A stretch of DNA of 64,000 nt. Source: CBDCAS01 sp965214015. Its GTDB lineage: Bacteria; Pseudomonadota; Gammaproteobacteria; Coxiellales; Coxiellaceae. Below the pieces are notes generated by a model, which worked only from the letters and a program-made list of their open reading frames with translations, had not been told where the DNA came from and ran no database searches. The DNA is taken from NCBI GenBank assembly GCA_965214015.1, contig CBDCAS010000021.1:62001-126000 (forward strand), written 5' to 3'. A program made the position numbers and the translations under genes. Positions 8,548-17,868 of the stretch are shown in pieces (position 1 is the stretch's first letter; each line of letters begins with the position of its first letter).

Positions 8548-9056
8548 TGCATCATAAAGTAATTGATTTTATTGTAGGTTTATTTATTCTAGTAGGGCTA
8601 CTTGGGTTAATTTTTTTGGCTTTTAAAGTGAGCGGATTAACAACAGAGATAAGCTCTCGCCATGCCTATACTGTCACAGCACATTTTGACAACATTGGTG
8701 ATCTAAGCCTCCGTGCTCCAGTTTCAGTCTCTGGAGTCACAGTGGGCCGTGTCAGTCATATTAAATTAGATCCAAAAACGTTTCGTGCAGCCGTTACTCT
8801 GCAAATTAATAATCGATTTAGTCAGTTTCCTCGTGATACTTCAGCTAGCATTTTGACACAAGGTTTATTAGGGTCCAATTATGTGAGTTTAATCCCTGGA
8901 TTCTCAGAACATTATCTAAAATCTGGTGATCAGATTGAGTCAACTCATTCAGCATTAGTTTTAGAGAATTTAGTAGGACAACTGCTCTATAATTTAAAAA
9001 ATGGGCAAAAAGCGAGCAATATCAGCTATAGTAAAGAGAGTAAGACCATGAATTAA
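8547..9056 (+). CDS. mlaD: MlaD, substrate-binding MCE protein
   Basis: A protein of about 169 residues with one N-terminal membrane helix (IVGLFILVGLLGLIFLAF) and a single MCE domain (SVSGVTVGRVSHIKLD). The MlaD hexamer forms the periplasmic pore on MlaFE. GTG codons at 8541 and 8547 are both in frame; GTG 8547 is chosen because the GGGAGG at 8535-8540 is then six bases away, while it would touch the other. The start overlaps the mlaE stop by one base. Confidence 0.94.
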   Translation: MHHKVIDFIVGLFILVGLLGLIFLAFKVSGLTTEISSRHAYTVTAHFDNIGDLSLRAPVSVSGVTVGRVSHIKLDPKTFRAAVTLQINNRFSQFPRDTSASILTQGLLGSNYVSLIPGFSEHYLKSGDQIESTHSALVLENLVGQLLYNLKNGQKASNISYSKESKTMN

Positions 9057-9067
9057 GGATTCTACTG

Positions 9068-9670
9068 ATGAAACAACAAAAGCTTATTTACTGTTTTCTA
9101 GCATGGCTTTTTATGTTAGGGGTAGCTCAAGCGGTACAATCGCCAATTGTCTTTTTGAAAGGTGTTTCAAATCAAATGTTAAATCAACTAGAGCAAAATA
9201 AATCACGTTTAAAACAGCCAGGGGTCGTTCACTCCATTGTACGCAATACCCTAGTACCCTACGTTGATTTAGATCGGATGAGTGCTCTAGTGGTAGGACC
9301 TAATTACTGGCGCTCTGCTACAGTAGCTCAGAGAAATCAGTTCAAAAATGAGTTCACTCGTATGGTCATTTCTACCTATTCCGCTGCTATTTCATCTTAT
9401 GATGCCGATCGTATTTTATTCTATCCATTACGTAATGGCTATTCAGATCATATGATGCAAGTAAGTAGTGTTATTGCACGTCGTAATGGGCAGCGTATTG
9501 CGGTAAGCTATAAACTAATTCGTTATAAAAATTCTTGGCGAATTTATGATTTTAGTATTGAAAATGTTAGCATTGTACAAAGTTATCGAGCACAATTTTC
9601 AAGTGTTTTATCTAATTCTGGTATGAAACGCTTGATTCAAAGATTAATGCAACACAATCGAGAAAGTTAG
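9068..9670 (+). CDS. mlaC: MlaC, periplasmic phospholipid shuttle
   Basis: A 200-residue MlaC/Ttg2D family protein. It starts with a signal peptide (MKQQKLIYCFLAWLFMLGVAQA) and contains the family stretch VVGPNYWRSATVAQRNQFKNEF. It ferries phospholipids between the outer-membrane MlaA complex and MlaD. mlaA is not in the window. mlaB follows with no gap. Confidence 0.94.
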   Translation: MKQQKLIYCFLAWLFMLGVAQAVQSPIVFLKGVSNQMLNQLEQNKSRLKQPGVVHSIVRNTLVPYVDLDRMSALVVGPNYWRSATVAQRNQFKNEFTRMVISTYSAAISSYDADRILFYPLRNGYSDHMMQVSSVIARRNGQRIAVSYKLIRYKNSWRIYDFSIENVSIVQSYRAQFSSVLSNSGMKRLIQRLMQHNRES

Positions 9671-9970
9671 ATGAATCAAATTAAAATGAATGTAAACCAA
9701 GTTGGTTTTACCGTATCGGGTGATATTCATTTTAATAATGTTATGCCCCTACGACAACAAGGAAATCGATTGATTGATACAATCGTATCTCCCAAAATTG
9801 ACATTGATTTATCGCAAGTCAGTACAAGTGACCACTCGGGACTTTCCTTATTGTTACGTTGGCTTGATTATGCAAATAAAAAACAGAAAAAAATACATTA
9901 TTTATCAATCCCATCCTTTTTATTAAAAATAGCCCATGTATGTGGTATTGAGAGTTTAATTAAAGAATAG
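9671..9970 (+). CDS. mlaB: MlaB, STAS-domain subunit of the Mla transporter
   Basis: A 99-residue STAS-domain protein (VSPKIDIDLSQVSTSDHSGLSLLLRWLDYA) that in E. coli binds MlaF and stabilises the transporter. The DHSGL motif corresponds to the central STAS loop. The ATG follows the mlaC stop directly. In many gammaproteobacteria ibaG lies between mlaB and murA; here murA starts five bases later and ibaG is absent. Confidence 0.9.
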   Translation: MNQIKMNVNQVGFTVSGDIHFNNVMPLRQQGNRLIDTIVSPKIDIDLSQVSTSDHSGLSLLLRWLDYANKKQKKIHYLSIPSFLLKIAHVCGIESLIKE

Positions 9971-9975
9971 TTGCC

Positions 9976-11274
9976 ATGGATAAATTAAAGATTACAGGTG
10001 GCCTCCCTTTAGTAGGAGAGGTAGTTATTTCTGGTGCAAAAAACTCTGTATTGCCAATACTAGCAGCTACTTTATTAACAGAAAACTCGGTTACTTTAAG
10101 TAATGTACCTCATCTTAATGATGTCACAACCATCATGCAATTGTTAGGAGGCATGGGGGTTCGATTCACAATAGATGAAGCTATGAATATTGAAGCAGAT
10201 GCTTCGGATGTAAGATGTTGTAATGCTCCTTATGAATTAGTTAAAACTATGCGTGCCTCTATCTTAGTATTGGGGCCTCTGTTAGGCCGTTTTGGTAAGG
10301 CAAAAGTAGCTTTACCAGGGGGTTGTGCCATTGGTTCGCGCCCTATTGATGTCCATATTGCAGGAATGCGTATGATGGGAGCAAAAATTTCGGTAATTAA
10401 CGGCTTTATTTATGCCGAAGTTAATAGTCGACTAACAGCCGCAGAGCTTAATCTAGGCAAAATTACAGTCACTGGAACCGAAAATTTAATGATGGCAGCT
10501 GTTTTAGCACAAGGAACCACCCTTATTCACCAAGCAGCAAAAGAACCTGAAATCATTGATTTAGCTAATTTTCTAAACAAACTGGGTGCAAAAATCCAAG
10601 GAGCTGGTACTAATGTGATTACCATTGAGGGAGTCGAACGTCTAGGGAGTGGTTGTTACCATATTATGCCTGATCGCATTGAGGCAGGGACTTATTTAGT
10701 CGCTGCTGCTATGACACGTGGCCATATTACCGTAAAGCAAATTAATCCTGATATTCTCACCTCTGTATTGGTAAAATTAGAACAGGCTGGTGCAGAGATT
10801 AAGCAAGGAGATACTTGGATTGAACTAAATATGCATGGTAGACGACCTTATGCAGTAGACATTAATACAGCTCCTTATCCTGATGTACCAACAGATATGC
10901 AAGCACAGTTTATGGCGATGAATGTAGTAGCACAAGGTAAGTCAAAAATAACAGAAAATGTATTTGAAAATCGTTTTATGCATGTGCATGAGTTACACCG
11001 TATGGGGGCTGATATTCAATTAAAAGATAATAGCGCTTACTGTTGTGGCAAAGATAGGCTAACAGCTGCCCCTGTGATGGCGACTGATTTGCGTGCTTCA
11101 GCAGGATTAGTACTAGCAGGTTTAATGGCAGAAGGTAACACGATTATTGATCGGATTTATCATATTGATCGAGGTTATGAACGGATTGAAGAAAAACTCT
11201 CACAATTAGGTGCCAAAATTCAACGCCTTTCTTATCAACATTGCCAAAATGAGTGCGAGAGTGAATCTGCATGA
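9976..11274 (+). CDS. murA: MurA, UDP-N-acetylglucosamine 1-carboxyvinyltransferase
   Basis: MurA catalyses the first committed step of peptidoglycan synthesis in the cytoplasm, adding enolpyruvate to UDP-GlcNAc. The 432-residue protein is full length. The substrate-binding Lys-Asn pair is in SGAKNSVLP near residue 22, and the catalytic, fosfomycin-sensitive cysteine is Cys117 in PGGCAIGSRP. The gene overlaps the next frame by four bases (ATGA), so it belongs to the mla transcription unit. Confidence 0.97.
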   Translation: MDKLKITGGLPLVGEVVISGAKNSVLPILAATLLTENSVTLSNVPHLNDVTTIMQLLGGMGVRFTIDEAMNIEADASDVRCCNAPYELVKTMRASILVLGPLLGRFGKAKVALPGGCAIGSRPIDVHIAGMRMMGAKISVINGFIYAEVNSRLTAAELNLGKITVTGTENLMMAAVLAQGTTLIHQAAKEPEIIDLANFLNKLGAKIQGAGTNVITIEGVERLGSGCYHIMPDRIEAGTYLVAAAMTRGHITVKQINPDILTSVLVKLEQAGAEIKQGDTWIELNMHGRRPYAVDINTAPYPDVPTDMQAQFMAMNVVAQGKSKITENVFENRFMHVHELHRMGADIQLKDNSAYCCGKDRLTAAPVMATDLRASAGLVLAGLMAEGNTIIDRIYHIDRGYERIEEKLSQLGAKIQRLSYQHCQNECESESA

Positions 11275-12026
11275 AAATTCAGCCTCTTATCGCTCATTTA
11301 GATGAGTTACTAAAACCTAAAGCATTTGATGATTTTGCCCCTAATGGCCTGCAGATCGCAGGTGCAGATTATGTAAAACGTTTAGTGACAGGGGTTTCTG
11401 CTAATCAAGCATTGATTGATGCTGCAATCGATGTGAAAGCACATGCTTTATTAGTCCATCATGGATTTTTTTGGAAAGGAGAAATACCAGGTATTACTGG
11501 TATTCATCATAGACGTTATTCTGGTTTGATTAAAAATAATATTAACTTAATTGCCTATCATCTACCTTTAGATGGGCATGATTCTTTGGGTAATAATGTG
11601 CAGTTAGCACAAGCCTTAGGCATTGAAGTAACGGGGACATTTTCTGTACATCATGGGCCAGGGATTGGACGCTTAGGTTGTCTAAAATATGTTATGTCAG
11701 GTATTGATTTTGCTGACCATATTAATACAGTACTGCAACGTAGGCCGCTTTATATCCCTGGTAAGAGTCGTGTTGTTAATACTATTGCCTGGTCCACTGG
11801 AGCTGCTCAAGATCTTATTTTTTCAGCTGCAAAGGCAGGCGTTGATGCTTTTTTAACAGGTGAGGTCTCTGAGCGAACAGTCGCTTTTGCTAAAGAGCTG
11901 GGCCTACATTTTTATGCAGCAGGCCATCATGCTACAGAGCGCTATGGTATTCAAGCTTTGGGCACTTATCTAGCAAGCCAGTTTAAACTCGAACATCAAT
12001 TTATAGATATTGATAATCCGGTATAA
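11271..12026 (+). CDS. Nif3/YbgI family dinuclear metal protein
   Basis: A 251-residue Nif3-like protein. The metal-ligand motifs HALLVHHGFFWKGE, AYHLPLDGHDSLGNN and the C-terminal YAAGHHATERYG are all present. The family is often annotated GTP cyclohydrolase I type 2, but its cellular role in gammaproteobacteria is not settled. It is translationally coupled to murA and followed three bases later by the lysC-lysA fusion. Confidence 0.92.
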   Translation: MKIQPLIAHLDELLKPKAFDDFAPNGLQIAGADYVKRLVTGVSANQALIDAAIDVKAHALLVHHGFFWKGEIPGITGIHHRRYSGLIKNNINLIAYHLPLDGHDSLGNNVQLAQALGIEVTGTFSVHHGPGIGRLGCLKYVMSGIDFADHINTVLQRRPLYIPGKSRVVNTIAWSTGAAQDLIFSAAKAGVDAFLTGEVSERTVAFAKELGLHFYAAGHHATERYGIQALGTYLASQFKLEHQFIDIDNPV

Positions 12027-12029
12027 ATA

Positions 12030-14627
12030 ATGGCAGCTTCTTACTCTAGTAACTTTGTTATTATAAAATTTGGCGGGACCAGCGTCTCTAATATAGAACG
12101 TTGGAAAAATATTTATACAATTGTGCAACAACGATTATCAGAGGGCTTACGTCCCATCGTAGTATGTTCTGCTTTAAGTCAAGCATCTAACCAGCTTGAA
12201 ACGATTTTATCTTTAGCATCATCTAATCAACACCAATCCACATTAACTGATTTAATAACACGCTATCAGCAATTAGCACAGGATTTAGCAGTTGATTCTG
12301 CAGTACTCACACAAGATATTCACCAACTGCATCAGTTAATCAATGATATTGTGTCAATGCAAGCAGCAAGCCCTTGTGTCCAAGCACAGGTGATGGCTTT
12401 TGGTGAACTGATGTTAACTCGCTTGGGTGTTAAGTTTTTGGAGCAAGCAGGCTTATCTACTGCATGGTGTGATGTACGTCACTGGTTAACGAGTGAAGAT
12501 TACTTGGTAACAGAAACATGGCGTTATTTAGCGAGCTGTTGTGCTATTGATTATGATGAAAATTTTCTACTTAAATGCCAAGCAATTCCTCAAAAGGTAT
12601 TAGTGACACAAGGTTTTATCGCGAGTAATCAGCATGGTGAAACAGTATTATTAGGGCGGGGAGGTTCTGATGTCTCTGCTGCTTATTTGGCTGTAAAATT
12701 AGCTGCAGTACGCTGTGAGATCTGGACTGATGTTCCAGGTATTTATACAGCAAACCCGCAAGATATACCCTCAGCACGTCATTTGTGTACCTTAGATTAT
12801 GAAGAAGCACAAGAAATTGCATCGATGGGAGCTACAGTGTTACATCCTAATGCCATTAATCCATGTCGCCAAGCTAATATTCCTTTGCATATTCGGTTTA
12901 CATCAGACCCAAACCATCAGGGTACTGTTATTTCCCATGACAGAGATGACAATGGTCTACACATTAAATCAATCCTCACTAAAAAAGGAATTTTATTAAT
13001 TTCAATTGAAACCATGCAGATGTGGCATCAAGTGGGTTTTTTGTCGGATGTATTTTCTTGTTTTAAAAAACGAGGGCTATCAATTGACTTAGTCTCTACA
13101 TCAGAAGCAAGTGTCACAGTTTCTTTAGATCGTTTTATTGCAGAAAAAGCACCTGATGCAATTTACCAAGTTGTAGAGGATTTAAATCAATTTGCTTGCG
13201 CTGAGTTAATTGGACCTTGTGCTTCAGTGAGTGTTGTTGGACATCATATTCGCGCTATTCTTCATCAGTTAGGGAGTGTTTTTGAAGTCTTCGAAGCACA
13301 ACAAGTCTATTTACTGTCTCAAGCAGCTAATGACCTCAATCTCACTTTTGTTGTTGATGAAGATCAAGTACTACGTCTAGCTAAGCAGCTTCATTTTTTA
13401 TTGATCGACCAACATCCTTGCAGTCCTTATTTGAGTCAAAGTTGGCAAGAAGAATTTGATCCATTGAGTCAGCCATCCATTCTACCATGGTGGCAAAAAA
13501 AACGAGATATCTTATTAGATTTAGCAAGCTCATCATCACCCATGTATCTTTATGATGAAGTTTGTTTGCATAAATCAGCTGAAAAATTACTATCGTGTGA
13601 TGCTATTGATCGTATTTTTTATGCTATAAAGGCTAACAGTAATCGATCTATATTGACTTTGTTTTATTCTTTGGGACTTAGTTTTGAATGTGTTTCGATT
13701 AATGAGGTAGAATTTATTTTCTCACTATTTCCTAGTATTGAGCCAGATCGTATTTTATTTACCCCTAATTTTGCAGCTCAAGAAGAATATCAGCAAGCTT
13801 GTGCACTGGGTCTTCATATTACAATAGATAGTATATATCCTTTGGAACATTGGCCTGCTCTTTTTTCTGGACAATCTATTCTAATTCGTATCGATCCTGG
13901 TTATGGCACAGGACATCATAAGTTTGTGATTACTGGAGGTAATACCTCAAAATTTGGTATCCCGATAGCTCAACTGGATCGTGTTGCTCAATTAGCTCAG
14001 CAACATCGCATTAAAATTAAAGGTTTGCATATTCATTCAGGCAGTGGCATCTTAAATTCAAATAATTGGCGTAAAACAGCCGATATTTTGTTGAGCTTAC
14101 TTACAAGGTTTCCAGAGGTAAAACAATTGAATTTAGGCGGTGGTTTAGGAATAGTAGAGCAACCAGGTCAACAGCAGCCACTGGATATCGCTGCCTTCAA
14201 TGCATCACTACAGGCAGTCAAAGCAAATCACTTAAATCTAGAGCTTTGGTTAGAACCTGGTCGCTTTTTGGTCGCTGAGGCCGGAGTTATCTTAGCTAAA
14301 GTAACTCAACTAAAAATAAAAGAACATACGCGATTTATTGGTATTAATACAGGAATGAACTCGCTTATTCGTCCTACCTTATATGGTGCCTACCACGAAA
14401 TCGTTAATTTAACTCGTTTCTATGAGCCCAAAAAGTGGATAGCCAATATTGTTGGACCTATTTGTGAATCAGGAGATACTTTGGGATATGCACGATTTTT
14501 ACCTGAAACACAAGAAGGTGATATCTTCTTAATTGCAACAGCAGGGGCTTATGGCTATGTTATGGGCTCACATTATAATCAACGTGAGCCGGCACAAGAA
14601 TACTTTTTACATTCTTTAAAACCTTAA
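12030..14627 (+). CDS. lysAC: Bifunctional aspartokinase / diaminopimelate decarboxylase (LysC-LysA fusion)
   Basis: A single 865-residue frame joins the first and last enzymes of the lysine/diaminopimelate pathway. Residues 1 to about 470 are aspartokinase: KFGGTSVS near the N-terminus, GRGGSDVSA, EIWTDVPGIYT, then an ACT-type regulatory segment near ILLISIETMQMW. Residues from about 485 are PLP-dependent diaminopimelate decarboxylase: FYAIKANSN with the PLP lysine near residue 534, HIHSGSG near 669, EPGRFLVAEAG near 741, and GPICESGDTLG near 812. Similar fusions are known in Xanthomonadaceae. It may coordinate lysine feedback on entry with the final step, but that is inference. Confidence 0.95.
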   Translation: MAASYSSNFVIIKFGGTSVSNIERWKNIYTIVQQRLSEGLRPIVVCSALSQASNQLETILSLASSNQHQSTLTDLITRYQQLAQDLAVDSAVLTQDIHQLHQLINDIVSMQAASPCVQAQVMAFGELMLTRLGVKFLEQAGLSTAWCDVRHWLTSEDYLVTETWRYLASCCAIDYDENFLLKCQAIPQKVLVTQGFIASNQHGETVLLGRGGSDVSAAYLAVKLAAVRCEIWTDVPGIYTANPQDIPSARHLCTLDYEEAQEIASMGATVLHPNAINPCRQANIPLHIRFTSDPNHQGTVISHDRDDNGLHIKSILTKKGILLISIETMQMWHQVGFLSDVFSCFKKRGLSIDLVSTSEASVTVSLDRFIAEKAPDAIYQVVEDLNQFACAELIGPCASVSVVGHHIRAILHQLGSVFEVFEAQQVYLLSQAANDLNLTFVVDEDQVLRLAKQLHFLLIDQHPCSPYLSQSWQEEFDPLSQPSILPWWQKKRDILLDLASSSSPMYLYDEVCLHKSAEKLLSCDAIDRIFYAIKANSNRSILTLFYSLGLSFECVSINEVEFIFSLFPSIEPDRILFTPNFAAQEEYQQACALGLHITIDSIYPLEHWPALFSGQSILIRIDPGYGTGHHKFVITGGNTSKFGIPIAQLDRVAQLAQQHRIKIKGLHIHSGSGILNSNNWRKTADILLSLLTRFPEVKQLNLGGGLGIVEQPGQQQPLDIAAFNASLQAVKANHLNLELWLEPGRFLVAEAGVILAKVTQLKIKEHTRFIGINTGMNSLIRPTLYGAYHEIVNLTRFYEPKKWIANIVGPICESGDTLGYARFLPETQEGDIFLIATAGAYGYVMGSHYNQREPAQEYFLHSLKP

Positions 14628-14630
14628 GCA

Positions 14631-15959
14631 TTATTCAGGTTCAATAACAACAAATAAATTACTGTTATCACGCGATACCGTTAAGAGCAGTTGGTTAGGT
14701 TTTTTATCAGCAATAGCTTCTAAAGCTTTGACTGAAGTCACCAATTTACCATTAGCTGAGGTAATAATATCACCTAACAATAAGCCAGCAAGCATACCTT
14801 GACTCCCTGGAGAAACACCTGTTACCAATATTCCTTGTGTGTTAGTACCATCTGTCTCTCGTTCACTAAAATTCTGCAAACGCATACCCGCTAAAAAAGG
14901 ATCCTGTTTTTCTGCCTTAATTTTTTTTGGATCGCTCACAGTAGTAGTTAATACTTTATTTTTATGATCATGTATCACTGCAATGGTTAAAGGAGTACCA
15001 GGGCGCATCATGCCCAGCATATTGCGTAGCTGAATTGAATTGTGAATTTTTTTACCATTAATTTTAAGAATAATATCTTTTACTTTAATTCCAGCTCTAC
15101 CTGCAGCAGAGCTAGGAACCACTTTAGTCACCAAAACCCCTTGTTGGGCCTGCAAACCGAGCGCATTGGCTAGAGTAGGTGAGATATTTTGTGCAATAAC
15201 GCCTAACATACCTCGTTCTACTTGACCATATTTTAGCAACTGAGTGACTACGCTATGCACCATATTGCTGGGAATTGCAAAACCAATGCCAATATTGCCA
15301 TAAGTAGGTGTAATAATTGCAGTATTCATTCCAATCAATTGGCCTTTTAAATTCACCAAAGCTCCTCCGGAGTTACCTGGGTTAATCGGTGCATCAGTTT
15401 GAATAAAGCTTTGATAGCCTTCAATTTTCGGCTCACTGCGATTGAGTGCGCTGATGACACCTGAGGTGACTGTTTGTGTCAAACCAAATGGGCTACCAAT
15501 GGCAGCCACAAAATTACCGACCTGTAATTTATCAGAATCACCAAAAGGAAGACTGTGTAGGTGAGGTGCTTTAATACTAAGAATAGCAATATCAAATCCA
15601 TCATCCTGGCCAATAAGGTGAGCTCGATAGTGTCGGCCATCTTTGAGTGTCACAACGATTAATTTTTGGTGATTGATAACATGCGCATTAGTGATAATAA
15701 GTCCTTTGTGAGCATCAATAATGATGCCAGATCCCACTGCAATCGATTGAGACAAACTATTTTTTTTGGCATCCTCTCCTGACTCAGAGCTTAAAGTCGG
15801 TTTTTTCTCTACCATAACATTAACAATTGCCGGTGTGACATTTTTTAACATAGGAGCCAAACTAGGCATTTTTTTATTTTCAATTTGAGCTGGAATGTGA
15901 GCAAATAGCTTCATAGAAATCAGTAGGAACGGCATTATGATCAGAAGTCGTTTTTTCAT
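14631..15959 (-). CDS. DegP/DegQ-type periplasmic serine protease (Do family)
   Basis: A 442-residue HtrA protease with a signal peptide (MKKRLLIIMPFLLISMKLFA). The catalytic triad is visible: His in TNAHVINHQ, Asp in DDGFDIAIL and Ser in NPGNSGGALV. Two PDZ domains follow, the first around GVLVTKVVPSSAAGRAGIK and the second around GILVTGVSPGSQGMLAGLL. It degrades or chaperones misfolded envelope proteins. DegP versus DegQ cannot be decided from sequence alone. It converges with lysAC and lies 51 bases downstream of rluD on the same strand. Confidence 0.93.
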   Translation of the reverse strand: MKKRLLIIMPFLLISMKLFAHIPAQIENKKMPSLAPMLKNVTPAIVNVMVEKKPTLSSESGEDAKKNSLSQSIAVGSGIIIDAHKGLIITNAHVINHQKLIVVTLKDGRHYRAHLIGQDDGFDIAILSIKAPHLHSLPFGDSDKLQVGNFVAAIGSPFGLTQTVTSGVISALNRSEPKIEGYQSFIQTDAPINPGNSGGALVNLKGQLIGMNTAIITPTYGNIGIGFAIPSNMVHSVVTQLLKYGQVERGMLGVIAQNISPTLANALGLQAQQGVLVTKVVPSSAAGRAGIKVKDIILKINGKKIHNSIQLRNMLGMMRPGTPLTIAVIHDHKNKVLTTTVSDPKKIKAEKQDPFLAGMRLQNFSERETDGTNTQGILVTGVSPGSQGMLAGLLLGDIITSANGKLVTSVKALEAIADKKPNQLLLTVSRDNSNLFVVIEPE

Positions 15960-16010
15960 GATAGATCCTCAATAAAAGTTACATTTCTAATAGCAGCACT
16001 TATTGTCAAG

Positions 16011-16964
16011 CTATTGCTCAGTATCATATTTAAGAATATCCAAAAGCTGTTGTATCTCTGTTGGTAATGGCGCATTGAGCGTCAATAATGTACCACTTTT
16101 AGGGTGCAAAAGCTCGAGTTTTTTCGCATGGAGTGCCTGGCGCGCAAAGCTCTTAACTGTATTTTTTGCAGCATCACTCATCTTGCGTGGTAGCTTTAGA
16201 TGCTTTAGATAGACAGAGTCTCCTACGATAGGATAGCCTATATGGCTTAAATGAACGCGAATTTGGTGAGTACGTCCTGTTTCAAGAAACACTTGAATAT
16301 AGCTATGGCCACGGAATTTTTTAATTAAGCGATAGTGAGTGACTGCTGACTTGCCAGAAGTAACCACAGCCATGTGGGTACGTTGACGAGGATGCCGCCC
16401 AATAGGTGCTTTGATGTGACCTCCTGATATTAGAACACCTTGTACAATGGCTCGATATTCACGCTTAATAGCACGTAATTGCATCGCTTTTACTAAACTG
16501 TGATAGCTTTCAAGGCATCGAGCCACAATCAACAGTCCTGAGGTGTCTTTATCCAGTCGATGAATAATGCCAGCACGAGGCAAAATCCTTAAATTAGGAT
16601 CAAAATGGAGCAAGGCATTCATTAACGTGTGATCTGGATGGCCTGCTCCAGGATGAGTAATTAAACCAGCAGGTTTATTGATGACAATGAGTGAATTATC
16701 CTCATAGACAAGCTCCAATGGAATATCTTGTGCCAGTACAGAGCTTGTCTCTTGTAGCTCTGCTAAGAGAGTAACCATTTGTTCAGTTTTGACAGGATAT
16801 CGAGGACGCTGCAGTATATTGCCATCAACAGTGACCTTACCTTGTTGTATCCAAGTTTGGTGCTGCGAACGTGAGTATTGCGGAAATAATTGAGCCAAAG
16901 CACGATCGAGTCTATGTCCATTTAATGATTCAGGAATAGAAGCAGTTAGATGAATAGCAGACAT
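16011..16964 (-). CDS. rluD: RluD, 23S rRNA pseudouridine synthase
   Basis: A 317-residue RluA-family enzyme with an N-terminal S4 RNA-binding domain (GHRLDRALAQLFPQYSRSQ) and catalytic Asp in IHRLDKDTSGLL. RluD modifies helix 69 of 23S rRNA. The neighbourhood supports RluD over RluC: bamD lies divergently upstream, the conserved arrangement in gammaproteobacteria. The gene begins 124 bases from bamD. Confidence 0.92.
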   Translation of the reverse strand: MSAIHLTASIPESLNGHRLDRALAQLFPQYSRSQHQTWIQQGKVTVDGNILQRPRYPVKTEQMVTLLAELQETSSVLAQDIPLELVYEDNSLIVINKPAGLITHPGAGHPDHTLMNALLHFDPNLRILPRAGIIHRLDKDTSGLLIVARCLESYHSLVKAMQLRAIKREYRAIVQGVLISGGHIKAPIGRHPRQRTHMAVVTSGKSAVTHYRLIKKFRGHSYIQVFLETGRTHQIRVHLSHIGYPIVGDSVYLKHLKLPRKMSDAAKNTVKSFARQALHAKKLELLHPKSGTLLTLNAPLPTEIQQLLDILKYDTEQ

Positions 16965-17048
16965 CGTTATTTCTCTTACTTAGTAACTACAATGACATGA
17001 CTCTGCTTGCAACAAAGATTTTTTATTTCAGTTCGCAAGCACTTACAC

Positions 17049-17054
17049 TATAAT
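17049..17054 (+). promoter_or_regulatory. -10 element of a probable bamD promoter
   Basis: A perfect TATAAT stands 34 bases upstream of the bamD ATG in the divergent rluD/bamD interval. The -35 position at 17 bases reads TTTCAG, a poor match. The -10 identity and position support a bamD promoter, but the -35 does not add to it. Confidence 0.5.
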
Positions 17055-17088
17055 AGCGTTATTTTTAGCATAGGTGGAATGAAAGCGC

Positions 17089-17856
17089 ATGAAGAAACTG
17101 ATTTTACTCATTATAATAGGTTTATTAATAACTGCTTGCTCTAGTCAACAAAAAGACCAGTTTGCAGCCTATCGTCAGAAAAGCGCAGCTCAAATTTATA
17201 ACGAAGCTCATAGTGCTTTAATAAAAAAGCACTATACCGATGCAATCAATGGCTTTGAGGCACTGGATGCTATCTATCCCTTTGGCCCTTATGCACAACG
17301 AGCACAACTTCAAATTATTTACGCTTACTATAAAAATGGTGATCTGCCCTTAGCGGTTGTTGCAGCGGATCGTTATGTACGCTTATATCCACGTAGTGAA
17401 CATATTGATTATGCGTATTATATGCATGGTGTTATCAGTCAATCCCAAGGATATTCCTGGTTACAGCGTAAATTAGGTGTAGATCCTGCTTGGCGTGACT
17501 TAAATGATCAGAAGCAAGCCTTCAGGTCATTTAATGAAGTAGTAAGACTCTACCCAAACAGTCCTTATGCCGCTGATTCTATTATACGCATGCGCTATTT
17601 GCGCAATATGATTGCTGAACACTCTCTGGAGCTTGCTAAATACTATTACAGTCAGCGTGCTTATGTGGCAGCCGCTAATCGAGCCAGTTATCTCGTCCAG
17701 CATTTTGATGGGACTCTAGCCACGCCTGAAGCATTAGCAGTGATGGTGCGCAGCTATCGTCAATTACATCTATCACAATTAGCAAACAATACTTATCGAA
17801 TTTTACAAGCTAGCTATCCTGATTCACTAGCAATAAGGCATATTGCAAAATTGTAA
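17089..17856 (+). CDS. bamD: BamD, outer-membrane assembly lipoprotein
   Basis: A 255-residue lipoprotein with signal peptide and lipobox ending in ITAC (acylated Cys near residue 17), then TPR-like repeats (AQIYNEAHSALIKKHYTDAINGFEAL, ALPYGPYA-like and AFRSFNEVVRLYPNSPYA). BamD binds BamA and recognises the beta-signal of nascent outer-membrane proteins in the periplasm. Length is close to the 245 residues of E. coli. It is divergent from rluD and convergent with the coiled-coil gene that follows. Confidence 0.95.
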   Translation: MKKLILLIIIGLLITACSSQQKDQFAAYRQKSAAQIYNEAHSALIKKHYTDAINGFEALDAIYPFGPYAQRAQLQIIYAYYKNGDLPLAVVAADRYVRLYPRSEHIDYAYYMHGVISQSQGYSWLQRKLGVDPAWRDLNDQKQAFRSFNEVVRLYPNSPYAADSIIRMRYLRNMIAEHSLELAKYYYSQRAYVAAANRASYLVQHFDGTLATPEALAVMVRSYRQLHLSQLANNTYRILQASYPDSLAIRHIAKL

Positions 17857-17868
17857 GAAACTAACTCA

